NCBI RefSeq assembly: GCF_902364365.1
Contig: NZ_CABJDN010000013.1
Span: forward strand, 62,001-126,000
Origin: Bacteroides intestinalis
Lineage (GTDB): Bacteria; Bacteroidota; Bacteroidia; Bacteroidales; Bacteroidaceae
Direction of reading: 5' to 3'
DNA: 64,000 bases
Made by a program: the position numbers and the translations under genes. How positions within the stretch are numbered: position 1 is the stretch's first letter; each line of letters starts with the position of its first letter. The notes below the pieces were generated by a model. It was not told the origin of the DNA, did no database searches, and saw only the letters and a list, made by a program, of their open reading frames with translations. Positions 26,847 through 36,430 of the stretch are shown in pieces.

Positions 26847-29318
26847 CTACATCGGATCTACATCGTAATAGACAATCAAAGATTTAAAACGATCCTCCGA
26901 CACCATTTCTTTCTGAACCTGCACCAACAGTTCACGGGCGCGAGCCATCGGAGCATTATACTCTATCTTGACAATAATCTTCCGGATAAATAAGGTTTGT
27001 ATCCGGGCAACAGGCGGTTTATCCGGTCCCAGCACACGGGTACCAAAGACTGCACGCAACTTGCCTGACATGGTCTGTGCCATCAAGTCAAGCAGTTGCT
27101 CGTTGCGGTTTTTCAGATAAACATATACCAGGCGGTAATATGGGGGATAGTGAAACATCTGCCGCTCAGCAAGTTGTCCGGCTACCATTTGTTCAAAGTC
27201 ATTGTGAATGACCTGCTCTATAATAGGGTGATCGATACTCTTCGTCTGCAAAATAACACGTCCCCGCTTATTCTTTCGCCCGGCACGTCCGGAAACCTGC
27301 GCCATCAATTGGAAAGCACGTTCGTACGAACGGAAATCCGGATAATTCAACATGGTATCTGCATTCAGGATACCTACCACGCTGACATGGTCAAAGTCCA
27401 GTCCTTTAGAAACCATTTGCGTGCCTATCAATATATCAGTTTTCCCTTGTTCAAAATCTGCAATGATACGCTCGTAAGCCGAGCGGGTACGGGTAGTATC
27501 CAGATCCATGCGTGCAACATTAGCTTCCGGAAACAAAACTTTGATGTCATCTTCTATCTTCTCTGTTCCAAATCCACGATTGCGCAAGTCAGTCCCTTCA
27601 CAAGCAGGGCATACGCGGGGCAACTGATACGTATAACCGCAATAATGACAAGTCAACTGATTCAATCCTTTATGAAACGTCAGGCTCACATCGCAGTTCT
27701 TGCACTTCGGTACCCACCCACATGTATTACATTCAATCATTGGAGCGAAACCACGCCGGTTCTGGAACAAGATAACCTGTTCTTTCTGTGCCAGAGTTTC
27801 ATGGATATATTGAAGCAGTAATGGAGAAAACGGCCCGTTCATACGTTTTTTACGATGCAATTCGTGTATATCCACCGGAATAATCTCCGGCAACTGTATT
27901 TCTTTATATCTCTCTTTCAGCTCCACCAGTCCATACTTTCCGGAAGAGGCATTATGCCACGTCTCAATAGAGGGAGTTGCCGTACCCAGCAAAGTCTTGG
28001 CGCCATACAGGGATGCCAGTATAATCGCTGCATTCCGGGCATGATAGCGGGGAGCAGGGTCTTGTTGTTTATAGGTATTCTCATGTTCCTCATCCACAAT
28101 TACCAACCCCAGATTGCGGAAAGGCAAGAAAACAGAGGAACGGACTCCCAGAATAATATCATATCCTTTTTCCGTCAGTTGCTTTTGCCAGATCTCTACG
28201 CGTTCTGCATCGGGAAACTTAGAATGATAAATACCCAAACGATCTCCAAACACCCGTTGCAAACGCTCTGTTATCTGAGTGGTAAGAGCTATTTCCGGCA
28301 AAAGATACAATACCTGTTTTCCTTGCCGGATGGCTTCTTCAATCAAGTGTATATAGATTTCTGTTTTTCCGCTGGCAGTCACACCATGCAGCAAGCATAC
28401 ATTTTTGGATTGAAAGCATTGCACAATCCCATCATGTGCCGCCTGTTGATGTTCATTCAACGGATTGATGGGAAGAGTATCCCGTACAACAGCGTGCAGT
28501 CGTCCTATTTCCTGCTGATAGACTTCAAAGATATGCTTATCTACCAAACCATTAAACACTGCCGGTGAAGCAGATGCCCGCAACAAAAGCTCTTTCTTCG
28601 TGACTTCTTTAGGAAAACTCTTCAGACCGTCCCCTCCCAGAATGCCGGACAGTTCAATGTATTTCATCAGCAAGTCCAGTTGCTTCGGAGCACGTGCCAG
28701 TTCATCAAAGAGTTCCTGCAGACGTTTTTCATTCCTCATCTCGTCTGTCAGCCTTACGCGCGTTTCAGTCTTGGGTTTATAAGTTCGGCGCAGTTCTTCT
28801 TTCACAAAGATAGCCTCCTTATCCAGCAAAGATTTGATAACAGGAAGTATATTCTTGAATCCACTGTCTTTTTCCAACTTGGTGACACACTGTTCGGGTT
28901 CTGCAGAAAGTAAATCCAATATCTTCTGTTCCCGTTCCGGCAGACGGACCTCCGATTCAAAATCCGGATTGTATTCTACCATCGTCTCACTTTCCAGTTT
29001 CAAACCAGAAGGCAGAGCAGCTTTATAAACATCCCCTTGTGTACAGAGATAGTAATCAGCCAACCACTCCCAGAACTTGAATTGTTCCGGCAATAGAATC
29101 GGGCGGGCATCCAGTAATGTAGAGACTTCTTTTACCTCATAATCCGTCGGTTCACAATAATGCACATTACGCACTATTGCTGTATAGTATTTCTTTCGTC
29201 CGAACGGAACTACCACCCGGCAGCCCATCTGTACCTCATCCGCCCATTCTTCGGGCAGCGAATAGGTGAAGCAACGGGGCAAAGGCAAAGGCAATATGAC
29301 ATCTACAAATTTCTTCAT
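26847..29318 (-). CDS. priA: Primosomal protein N' (replication restart helicase PriA)
   Basis: This superfamily 2 helicase of about 823 residues reloads the replisome at stalled forks. The start is the ATG at 29318 (MKKFVDVILPLPLPRCFTYSL); the open frame runs 39 bp further up. Walker A is GVTASGKTEIY, motif II is VDEEHENTY, and the cysteine-rich zinc domain reads CNTCGWVPKCKNC then CHYCGYTYQLPRVCPAC. Motif VI (QVSGRAGR) follows. The N-terminal 3'-DNA-binding domain is present. The gene is preceded by a terminator for the upstream barrel-protein gene. Confidence 0.97.
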   Translation of the reverse strand: MKKFVDVILPLPLPRCFTYSLPEEWADEVQMGCRVVVPFGRKKYYTAIVRNVHYCEPTDYEVKEVSTLLDARPILLPEQFKFWEWLADYYLCTQGDVYKAALPSGLKLESETMVEYNPDFESEVRLPEREQKILDLLSAEPEQCVTKLEKDSGFKNILPVIKSLLDKEAIFVKEELRRTYKPKTETRVRLTDEMRNEKRLQELFDELARAPKQLDLLMKYIELSGILGGDGLKSFPKEVTKKELLLRASASPAVFNGLVDKHIFEVYQQEIGRLHAVVRDTLPINPLNEHQQAAHDGIVQCFQSKNVCLLHGVTASGKTEIYIHLIEEAIRQGKQVLYLLPEIALTTQITERLQRVFGDRLGIYHSKFPDAERVEIWQKQLTEKGYDIILGVRSSVFLPFRNLGLVIVDEEHENTYKQQDPAPRYHARNAAIILASLYGAKTLLGTATPSIETWHNASSGKYGLVELKERYKEIQLPEIIPVDIHELHRKKRMNGPFSPLLLQYIHETLAQKEQVILFQNRRGFAPMIECNTCGWVPKCKNCDVSLTFHKGLNQLTCHYCGYTYQLPRVCPACEGTDLRNRGFGTEKIEDDIKVLFPEANVARMDLDTTRTRSAYERIIADFEQGKTDILIGTQMVSKGLDFDHVSVVGILNADTMLNYPDFRSYERAFQLMAQVSGRAGRKNKRGRVILQTKSIDHPIIEQVIHNDFEQMVAGQLAERQMFHYPPYYRLVYVYLKNRNEQLLDLMAQTMSGKLRAVFGTRVLGPDKPPVARIQTLFIRKIIVKIEYNAPMARARELLVQVQKEMVSEDRFKSLIVYYDVDPM

Positions 29319-29342
29319 CGCGGCGGCAAAGATACGACAAAA

Positions 29343-29378
29343 AAATAGCGTTGCCAATCAAAATCAGCAACGCTATTT
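29343..29378 (-). terminator. Intrinsic terminator after the 29400-29960 gene
   Basis: Perfect 12-bp arms (29343-29354 and 29367-29378). The minus-strand RNA reads AAATAGCGTTGC...GCAACGCTATTT followed by more T residues. It separates the small barrel gene from priA. Confidence 0.85.
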
Positions 29379-29399
29379 ATATGATAAATATTTCTCTTC

Positions 29400-29960
29400 T
29401 TAGAAAAGATAAGCGACAGATACTTGCCAAGTCTTATTCTTTGCACCGACAGCCTTACTCGCTTCTTTCCAGGTAAAACTATCGCCCATCGGGAACTGAT
29501 AGTTCACACCCACCTGTAAATGCTTAATCAGCTTCACACCGGCTCCCAAGTTAAGTCCTACCTGAGTTTTCTTCCGGTCAACGTTATCTTTCTTGTCGAA
29601 ATCAAAAAAGAAATCAGGACCGGCAGCAAAATAAATACCCAGTAAGCTACCCAAGCCAATCGTATATTTCAGATTAACGGGAACTTCTACTCCGGTTTGT
29701 TTTACGTCACCTTTACCTCTCTGCGAGAATAACAAAGCACCATCAACACCCAGACCTACAATAGGAATTGTAATTTCAGCCATCGGACCAATAAAGAAAC
29801 CAGTCGAGTTATCCTTATTTCCTTTGAATCCTCCATCCCAGTCTATCTTTGTCAAGTTCACACCACCTTTTACACCCCATTTAAGGAGCTGTGCCTGGGC
29901 AGGCATAGCCATAAACATACAGCATACAGCTATAATGAAAGCACTAAAAATCTTCTTCAT
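29400..29960 (-). CDS. Small outer-membrane beta-barrel protein (porin-like family)
   Basis: This 186-residue protein has a signal peptide (MKKIFSAFIIAVCCMFMAMPAQAQ), a first strand with WGVKGGVNLTKI, then alternating strands and a C-terminal Phe (WQVSVAYLF), the usual signature for outer-membrane insertion. It fits the Bacteroidota outer-membrane beta-barrel family of about 8 strands (PF13568-like). A role in adhesion or stability is possible but not shown. It is a single-gene unit with its own -7 promoter motif (29987-29994) and terminator. Confidence 0.88.
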   Translation of the reverse strand: MKKIFSAFIIAVCCMFMAMPAQAQLLKWGVKGGVNLTKIDWDGGFKGNKDNSTGFFIGPMAEITIPIVGLGVDGALLFSQRGKGDVKQTGVEVPVNLKYTIGLGSLLGIYFAAGPDFFFDFDKKDNVDRKKTQVGLNLGAGVKLIKHLQVGVNYQFPMGDSFTWKEASKAVGAKNKTWQVSVAYLF

Positions 29961-29986
29961 AATTCTTTTTGTTTAAATTATCGGGA

Positions 29987-29994
29987 CAAATATA
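29987..29994 (-). promoter_or_regulatory. -7 promoter element of the small barrel-protein gene
   Basis: The minus strand reads TATATTTG, matching TAnnTTTG, 27 bp before the ATG at 29960. Confidence 0.5.
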
Positions 29995-30035
29995 TGGATT
30001 AATTCTTAAAAAGAACAAAATAGATTCATTTTTGT

Positions 30036-31055
30036 TCAACGCCGTTGTCGTCGCACTGACGCCTTCGGGGCAGCTGCCTCACGCTTAGATACCGACTGAG
30101 ACTTACCTGAGGAAGATTTAGCCTTAGATGAGGAAGAAGATTTACTTCTAACCGTAACAGTATTGTCACGTCCTTTCTTTTTGGAATTTGCCTTTACAAT
30201 TTTTGTCCCCGAAGCTGCAGAAACCGAATCTGTCTCCTCTACGAGATCCTTACCATACAATGAATTCTCAAAATCTGCCAGTTCCTTTTCAATCCTTTTC
30301 TGCTCTTTCACCATAGCACTATCCGTGGGACAGTATTGCGATAAGGTACGATTTTGCAAATTCGTAGTTTTATAAATATCACCTTTATACAAACGCGCTG
30401 CAAAAAAGTCATCCCAAGTACTGTTTGCCGCATTGTTATAATTACTAACGGATATCTTAGACTGCATTAAATGGGGAACCAGATCTTGATAGTTTACCCA
30501 GAACATAGGGAATTTGGTCTTTTCCGAACTGAACTCTTCCGATCGGTGCAATACCGGACAAATGGCCGTTATCACCGAACTATAGGTAGAAGTGCGCTGA
30601 TCAAAATACCAGACTTCTTTTATGAAATAGCTTAATACATCTGCCGAAGGTATATCACTGTTACTGATAGACACAACGCTATCACGGCGATTTGCCACCT
30701 TCTTCAATTCATAATAGATCTGGAAACGATCCAACACATCACGAAAAGTCACCTCAGCATCTTTCTGAAAACGTTCCGTACCATCCAGCTGATACTCGTA
30801 AGCCGATATTTTCTTCTGTGCCAGCAAACGAAACATCGTTGTGAAAAGATTCATCTTATTCCCCTGCGGTTCCACCGGATAGTACAACGCACCATTGGTA
30901 TCTTTTGTCAAATCCAGCGTACGGTAGATTTCACGCATCCACACCACATCGTCCGGTAATCCCGGCGAACTGGGATATTGCCTTTGTGCCCACCCTACTG
31001 AAAGATTCGATACACACAGAGCGACAGCTATTATGAGTTTCAAGGAAAGTTTCAT
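30036..31055 (-). CDS. gldN: Type IX secretion/gliding motility protein GldN (PorN)
   Basis: This periplasmic protein of about 339 residues partners the GldK outer-membrane ring. The start is the ATG at 31055 (MKLSLKLIIAVALCVSNLSVGWAQ, a signal peptide). The family core runs from VVWMREIYRTLDLTKDTNGALYYP to the FFAARLYKGDIYKTTNLQNRTL segment. The last 55-60 residues are an unusual basic Ser/Lys-rich tail (VRSKSSSSSKAKSSSGKSQ, ending VRRQRR). It lies 32 bp after gldM and is the last gene of the porP-gldK-gldL-gldM-gldN cluster. Confidence 0.9.
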   Translation of the reverse strand: MKLSLKLIIAVALCVSNLSVGWAQRQYPSSPGLPDDVVWMREIYRTLDLTKDTNGALYYPVEPQGNKMNLFTTMFRLLAQKKISAYEYQLDGTERFQKDAEVTFRDVLDRFQIYYELKKVANRRDSVVSISNSDIPSADVLSYFIKEVWYFDQRTSTYSSVITAICPVLHRSEEFSSEKTKFPMFWVNYQDLVPHLMQSKISVSNYNNAANSTWDDFFAARLYKGDIYKTTNLQNRTLSQYCPTDSAMVKEQKRIEKELADFENSLYGKDLVEETDSVSAASGTKIVKANSKKKGRDNTVTVRSKSSSSSKAKSSSGKSQSVSKREAAAPKASVRRQRR

Positions 31056-31087
31056 AGTCTTATACCTTTTATAGTCGATTTCTAATT

Positions 31088-32659
31088 TCAATTCACAATT
31101 ACTTCCAACGTAGTAGGCAGTAGACGTTCTACCCCATCCGGCCCCACCGCACGTACCCGGGAAATATAGAAACGTTTACCCCGTGACAAGCGACGGAACA
31201 TATCTTTTTGACGTGTAGAGAACGAAGCTCCTGAAGACACTTCCGGCACGGCATTCCCCATATTATCAAAGAAAACAGTTTCAAAGCCCAATACCCGGAA
31301 ATTAATATTCAGCAATCCATCATCAATGGCAGCAACAATACCGGGAGTATTCATCAGGATAGCCTTGGATAGTCCACGACCACCACGATAACGCTTCGGC
31401 GTTCCATCTTCCGTATACTCAATAAAGGGTGACGGGTCAGGCAATTGGCGTACACGGTAAGTGTAATCTCCCATTGATTGCGTACGTCCACCCACAGATG
31501 CCGTCACACGAATCACTACATCCTTGCCTATAGCTGTAGGACGAGCAATATATCCACTACCGGTGCGGGTTAATGTACCATTCCCACTTACAATACTTGC
31601 CTGCACCTGCCCTGCCGGTACTCCGGGAACGGAGATGCTGATGGGATTATCATATCCGGCATAAAGCACATTCATCATAGTAGCAGATACTGTAGCAGTA
31701 GGCTCCACCACCGTATATTTTTGGGAGAACTCTCTGCGAAGCACTTCTCCATTACCCTGTGCCAATTCCAGATAACCATCTAAAGAAAATTCCCCTGTAC
31801 GATTACAAACAGTTTCAAACCAACCTTCGGTATTATCCGGCTGTTTCTTTCCGGCTATATAGATGGACGGGCGTTGTGTAGAATCTACAGCGGCCAAAAT
31901 AACCCGCGCACTATACGTCCCCCCACGCACCACATTCTGAGAGGTAGGAATTACATAAGCCTGAAGTTGGTTTACACGTACATCCTGCACATCGGTGTTC
32001 TGTGTCAGCAAGTGCAATACTTCACCTTCGGCATAACGCACATCACTTTGCAATTTGGTTAATAGAGTGACAGCAGCAGCTACCGGAGTATTTTCAAATA
32101 TATACTCCTGCCAGTTCTTTCCTGCTGTCAATGCTTTACGTGGAACCTCAGTACTCAGATTATCACGGATAATCTTCTGCTGTACCGGATCAGTAACAAA
32201 AGCCAATATTTCACTCCTATATTGATTAATTCGATTGAACAGCTCTTTTCCTTGCCCTCTACCGGGAGCAAGCATTACGAAAGAAGCAGCTTCCAAATCT
32301 TCCCTATTGGATATATTGGCAATATCACCGTTTTTCCCATCCGCTTCCTTCACGATACGCAATTTCAATTCATCGACGTAAGCATAGAGCGAATCAGACA
32401 TATTCTTCACATGTAGCGCTTTCTCAAACCAAGGTCCCACTTTCTCCGGATTACGTTTATTGGCACCGGCAAGCCCATCATATAATGATTGGTTTTGCAC
32501 AGTCGAGTTCGCCGTTGTACGGGAAAGGCTTTCATCTACCAATGAAAAACCATTCAGCACATCCGACGAAACATTGAGTGCCAACATCGCCATCAAGACG
32601 ATATACATCAGGTTTATCATCTTCTGACGCGGAGAATCCGGATTAGTATTCAGAGACAT
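31088..32659 (-). CDS. gldM: Type IX secretion/gliding motility protein GldM (PorM)
   Basis: This 523-residue protein has one N-terminal membrane helix (QKMINLMYIVLMAMLALNVS) and a long periplasmic part of successive beta domains. With GldL, it forms the proton-driven rotary motor of the type IX system and reaches the GldK/N ring. The N-terminal signature and the Ig-like C-terminal half (YRVRQLPDPSPFIEYTEDGTPKRYRGGRGLSKA) match the family. It lies between gldL (77 bp gap) and gldN. Confidence 0.93.
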   Translation of the reverse strand: MSLNTNPDSPRQKMINLMYIVLMAMLALNVSSDVLNGFSLVDESLSRTTANSTVQNQSLYDGLAGANKRNPEKVGPWFEKALHVKNMSDSLYAYVDELKLRIVKEADGKNGDIANISNREDLEAASFVMLAPGRGQGKELFNRINQYRSEILAFVTDPVQQKIIRDNLSTEVPRKALTAGKNWQEYIFENTPVAAAVTLLTKLQSDVRYAEGEVLHLLTQNTDVQDVRVNQLQAYVIPTSQNVVRGGTYSARVILAAVDSTQRPSIYIAGKKQPDNTEGWFETVCNRTGEFSLDGYLELAQGNGEVLRREFSQKYTVVEPTATVSATMMNVLYAGYDNPISISVPGVPAGQVQASIVSGNGTLTRTGSGYIARPTAIGKDVVIRVTASVGGRTQSMGDYTYRVRQLPDPSPFIEYTEDGTPKRYRGGRGLSKAILMNTPGIVAAIDDGLLNINFRVLGFETVFFDNMGNAVPEVSSGASFSTRQKDMFRRLSRGKRFYISRVRAVGPDGVERLLPTTLEVIVN

Positions 32660-32736
32660 GGTGTTATTTACAAATTACAATTTACAATTTGGCTGCGCGA
32701 TAGCTTTAACTCTCGTTCTATCGCTTCACCACTTTA

Positions 32737-33447
32737 TCACTTAACCTGCACGGCTTGTAGCATACGTGCATAGACTGCATTCAGTTCTTCAATCTGACGA
32801 GCCATCTTACGGGTCTGCTCATGTACCTGATCGATAGTGTTGATCTGAGTGCTGGCACTGCGAAGCTGCATTTCATAAATGGCATTGATACCTGCAAGAT
32901 TACGGTTCAGTGCACTCATTTGCTCGGCATCATGCGACAACGACTCTGCTTGTGCGGTGAAGTGCGAAAGCATTTCGGTCATTTCTTTCAATTGAGCAAT
33001 ATAAGCCTGTGTAGTTTCTTCCATTTCAGGGGTAAAAGCCGGAGCAGGAGTCCCGGATAAATTATTAGCAGCTCCTACAGTCACCGCTACAGACTGTCCT
33101 GAAACAGGAACCTGTCTTCTTTCCTGCGATACAATTTGATTAACATCTGCACTGCCCGTCCCTCCGTCACCAACAACTATCACTCCGCCTGCAGCTGTAC
33201 CGGTCTGCCTGCTTGGCAAGTCGAATGCAGAAATAAAGAACACCAGCACTTCTGTTCCCATACCGATCCAAAGCATCAGATTGGCACCTGGTAAATGCGT
33301 CAGTTTAAACAAGGTACCTGCAATAACGACAGCAGCACCCCAGCTATAGGCATAGTTCATTATGACTTTGCCACGATAACTCGCCATAAAATCCTGCAAC
33401 TTTTGCCCGAAGTCCCTTTTCTTGTTTACAGTATCTTTTTCCATCAT
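32737..33447 (-). CDS. gldL: Type IX secretion/gliding motility protein GldL (PorL)
   Basis: This 236-residue inner-membrane protein has two membrane helices (about 28-75: VIMNYAYSWGAAVVIAGTLFK and MLWIGMGTEVLVFFISAFDL). The second one carries a Glu, the residue thought to take part in proton flow. The cytosolic C-terminal part is coiled-coil-like (EMTEMLSHFTAQAESLSHDAEQM and ASTQINTIDQVHEQTRKMARQIE). It is the motor stator partner of GldM. The gene lies 20 bp after gldK. Confidence 0.92.
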   Translation of the reverse strand: MMEKDTVNKKRDFGQKLQDFMASYRGKVIMNYAYSWGAAVVIAGTLFKLTHLPGANLMLWIGMGTEVLVFFISAFDLPSRQTGTAAGGVIVVGDGGTGSADVNQIVSQERRQVPVSGQSVAVTVGAANNLSGTPAPAFTPEMEETTQAYIAQLKEMTEMLSHFTAQAESLSHDAEQMSALNRNLAGINAIYEMQLRSASTQINTIDQVHEQTRKMARQIEELNAVYARMLQAVQVK

Positions 33448-33467
33448 TTTACCATTTTAACATCTTA

Positions 33468-34925
33468 TCATTTCCCCTTCTTATTATATCCCACCTGCGT
33501 ACGCACACAACGGAAACCAATATACGAACGTTGCTCATTCTGATATTCGGACGTCCGTGCATCCGAACGGATGAATGCATTCACATCTTTCCACGAACCT
33601 CCACGAACCACTTTTTTCTTCAACGCATACGGATCTTCCGGTGCAGCATTATACCGGATATCCGGATTGATATCGTTTGCCTGCAGAACTCCCGACTCAG
33701 TATATGCCGTTGATGTCCATTCTGCAACATTACCCGCCATATCGTAGAGCCCGTTCGAGTTAGGAGAATAAGCCCCCACCCGAGTTGAAATCAGGTTACC
33801 ATCTTTGGTATAGTTACCCTTGCCGGGTTTATAGTTCGCATTGTAGCACCCACGGTCATCTTTGGTCTCTTCGTTGTCTTTCCAGGGGTACTTATTGTCT
33901 TCTCGTCCGCGTGCAGCAAACTCCCACTCTGCTTCAGTCGGCAAGCGATAACGTTGAATATACTTCGCCTGTCCACGCAGTCCTGCAAGTAAATAGTTAG
34001 TACGCCATGCACAGAATGCATTGGCCTGTTCCCAACTGACACCTACTACCGGATGTTCGTTATAACTGGGATGATTGAAATACAAACGCATGTATTGTTC
34101 ATTATTGGCATTGGGAAAATCATTCACCCAGCAGGTCGTATCGGGATAAATGTTCACGATATAGCTGTTCAGGAAGTCCCATTCACTGGATAACGGACGG
34201 GTTATAGTACGATTTACAATTCGTCCTTCATCATCAATATATGCTGTATCTTTTGTTATCATGATTACTTCTTCCGAATTCACCTGGACATCTGTGTTCT
34301 TGACACGCTCGGCAGGGTTCAAACGATTACGGCGCTTAGCTGCCTCGGTATAGTCATAAATTTCATAATAATAGTTCAGTTGTGTTCCATCCAGCATCAG
34401 CGTACCATCAATAGGATGATGCTTATATACACTTTCAATGGCCATCTGCTCATCCTCTGTCGCCCGCTTCCACGGAATAGGCTTCGACCAATTCAAATAA
34501 GGTTTGATTGGGTTTCCTTCACGGTCTTCCTCTATCTTATACAATTCGTTGCCGCCATATGCAGGATCTGCCAAGCGCTCGCGGATAATGGAGTCGCGCA
34601 CCCAGTTGACAAACTGCTTATATTCAGCAATCGTCACTTCCGTATCGTCCATCCAGAAAGATTCTACCGAAATTTCCCGTGAAGGAACGATTGTTCCCCA
34701 CAAACTGTCTTGCTTATCGGGACCCATTTTTACCGAACCGCGTTTCACCAACACCATGCCATAAGGTGCAGGCTCGTTCCATGCTACAGCACTGGCTCCT
34801 ATTACCTCGCCACCTCTCATGGAACTGTTGCCTACTGTTCCCATGCACGAAATCAGCGAACCGAACAGCAACAAAGCCGCCCCGTACCACGCATGAATTG
34901 TTTTCATTCCTTTATTCTTTCCCAT
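33468..34925 (-). CDS. gldK: Type IX secretion lipoprotein GldK (PorK), FGE-sulfatase fold
   Basis: This lipoprotein of about 485 residues forms the outer-membrane-associated ring with GldN. The lipobox LISC lies about 27 residues from the first ATG; an ATG at 34907 (MKTIHAWYGAALLLFGSLISC) is an equally good start. The body is a formylglycine-generating-enzyme-like (SUMF1) fold: VKRGSVKMGPDKQ, MDDTEVTIAEYKQFVNWV, RLPTEAEWEFAARG, LYDMAGNVAEW, VVRGGSWKD and GFRCVRT. It follows porP by 15 bp and precedes gldL by 20 bp. Confidence 0.94.
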   Translation of the reverse strand: MGKNKGMKTIHAWYGAALLLFGSLISCMGTVGNSSMRGGEVIGASAVAWNEPAPYGMVLVKRGSVKMGPDKQDSLWGTIVPSREISVESFWMDDTEVTIAEYKQFVNWVRDSIIRERLADPAYGGNELYKIEEDREGNPIKPYLNWSKPIPWKRATEDEQMAIESVYKHHPIDGTLMLDGTQLNYYYEIYDYTEAAKRRNRLNPAERVKNTDVQVNSEEVIMITKDTAYIDDEGRIVNRTITRPLSSEWDFLNSYIVNIYPDTTCWVNDFPNANNEQYMRLYFNHPSYNEHPVVGVSWEQANAFCAWRTNYLLAGLRGQAKYIQRYRLPTEAEWEFAARGREDNKYPWKDNEETKDDRGCYNANYKPGKGNYTKDGNLISTRVGAYSPNSNGLYDMAGNVAEWTSTAYTESGVLQANDINPDIRYNAAPEDPYALKKKVVRGGSWKDVNAFIRSDARTSEYQNEQRSYIGFRCVRTQVGYNKKGK

Positions 34926-34940
34926 TGTTTATATATTCTC

Positions 34941-35897
34941 TTACAAAATCCGTACGCTTTTATGCAAGTTCCGGTTTTTCTTAAACACATTCAAATCCAA
35001 TGCATACCTCACCACCAGATCGTGGCTACCGCTCGCTACACCTATCTTGGAAGTGAAACATTCATAAGCATATCCCAGTGTTACCCCTTGCACGGTCAAT
35101 CCTATATTGAATGTCACCGAAGTATCGGGCGAGTAGGTCAATCCCCCGCTGAGTACTTTGGAACGATAGCTATAAAACAACTGCCCTGTTACATCCAACC
35201 GTGTAGAAGTAAAATCACTTTGCAATTGTATCGAAGGCTGTATGGAAATTAACGGATTACGTGTCTGAATATTGTATCCGCCTGTCAAATAAAAGATAGG
35301 ATGTATTTTAATCTGGCTTTTTTCTCCTAAAGAGACACGGGGAGCTGTCAGGTGGTGGGCAGAAAAGGCAGCGTAGAATTTAGGGTACGAATAGTATGCC
35401 CCCACTCCAAGATCAACAGATGTACCACTCTCCGATGTAGTGGGGAAAGCATCATCATCCGTTTCATCTCCAAGATTAATATCAGAAGGATCAAAAGATA
35501 CAGTCAGCATACCCACTTGGAGTCCAATACCCAATTTACCCTTTCTGATTTTCATCTGATAGGCGTATTGTCCCCAAAAACGCTGGTTACGGAACAGTCC
35601 GATAGCCTCATTGAAAAATCCAACCCCAACGCCATGCTGTTTATTGAATAAAGAAAAAGGCATGTCAGCACCGAAATACATCACGCGGGGAGCATGTGTG
35701 AAGCCCATCAACTGCATACCATACGAACCATAAATGTTCATCTTATTATCCGTCTGCCCCGCCCAACCGGGATGATAATATCCCTTCACCGCCCAGTACT
35801 GGCTAAAGCGCGCATCAAACTGTGCCTGTCCTTCTGCTACACAGAAGAGAAGACTAATAAGAATTAAGCATTTCAGGATACAATAACGTTTCATCAA
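34941..35897 (-). CDS. porP: PorP/SprF family type IX secretion outer-membrane protein
   Basis: This 318-residue protein has a signal peptide (MMKRYCILKCLILISLLFCVAEGQAQ) and the family opening QFDARFSQYWAVKGYYHPGWAG. Barrel strands follow, including GVGFFNEAIGLFRNQRFWGQYAYQ. PorP/SprF proteins help export or anchor type IX substrates at the outer membrane. It is the first gene of the cluster that continues to gldK, gldL, gldM and gldN. The divergent DUF488 gene starts 98 bp away. Confidence 0.92.
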   Translation of the reverse strand: MMKRYCILKCLILISLLFCVAEGQAQFDARFSQYWAVKGYYHPGWAGQTDNKMNIYGSYGMQLMGFTHAPRVMYFGADMPFSLFNKQHGVGVGFFNEAIGLFRNQRFWGQYAYQMKIRKGKLGIGLQVGMLTVSFDPSDINLGDETDDDAFPTTSESGTSVDLGVGAYYSYPKFYAAFSAHHLTAPRVSLGEKSQIKIHPIFYLTGGYNIQTRNPLISIQPSIQLQSDFTSTRLDVTGQLFYSYRSKVLSGGLTYSPDTSVTFNIGLTVQGVTLGYAYECFTSKIGVASGSHDLVVRYALDLNVFKKNRNLHKSVRIL

Positions 35898-35995
35898 TAT
35901 AAGAACTGATAAAACGAAAAAAAATTGTGCAGAATGGCACAGAAATGAACTAATTCAACCCACGAATTGTATATTAGTATATAGAGAATAAAGTT

Positions 35996-36355
35996 ATGCC
36001 GCAGATTAAAATTAAACGAGTATATGAAGATCCCGAGGCAGAGGACGGCTACCGCGTGCTGGTAGACCGTCTGTGGCCGCGTGGCATGCAAAAGGAACAC
36101 CTGAAATATGATGTTTGGGAAAAAGACATCACCCCTTCCCCCGAACTCAGAAAGTGGTTTCATGAAGACCCGGTGAAACATTGGGAAGGTTTCTCTGCTA
36201 TGTACCGGAAAGAGTTGGAAACATCTGAAGCTGCACGAAACTTTCTCACAGCAATCAGGTCTTATAAAACGGTTACTTTATTATATGCCTCCAAAGAGCC
36301 TGTCCGAAACCATGCTCGCATTCTGCAAGAGTTTCTGGAAGCCCACCTTGGGTAA
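35996..36355 (+). CDS. DUF488 family protein
   Basis: This 119-residue protein shows the DUF488 pattern: IKIKRVYEDPEAEDGYRVLVDRLWPRG near the N-terminus, then WEKDITPSPELRKWFHEDP and a C-terminal VTLLYASKEPVRNHARILQEFL. Members are small cytosolic proteins of unknown biochemical role. It begins with its own space after the divergent porP gene and ends 75 bp before the HipA-like gene. Confidence 0.88.
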   Translation: MPQIKIKRVYEDPEAEDGYRVLVDRLWPRGMQKEHLKYDVWEKDITPSPELRKWFHEDPVKHWEGFSAMYRKELETSEAARNFLTAIRSYKTVTLLYASKEPVRNHARILQEFLEAHLG

Positions 36356-36377
36356 TCGTGATTATTCACTATCTTTG
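36348..36377 (+). promoter_or_regulatory. Promoter of the HipA-like kinase gene
   Basis: TTG (36348-36350) and TATCTTTG (36370-36377) are 19 bp apart, fitting the Bacteroides consensus. The TTG overlaps the end of the DUF488 gene. The next start codon is at 36431. Confidence 0.7.
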
Positions 36378-36430
36378 CAGCAGCAGTCCATCTTAAACGG
36401 GCGGCATAACTATTTTCAGAAAGGACAACC

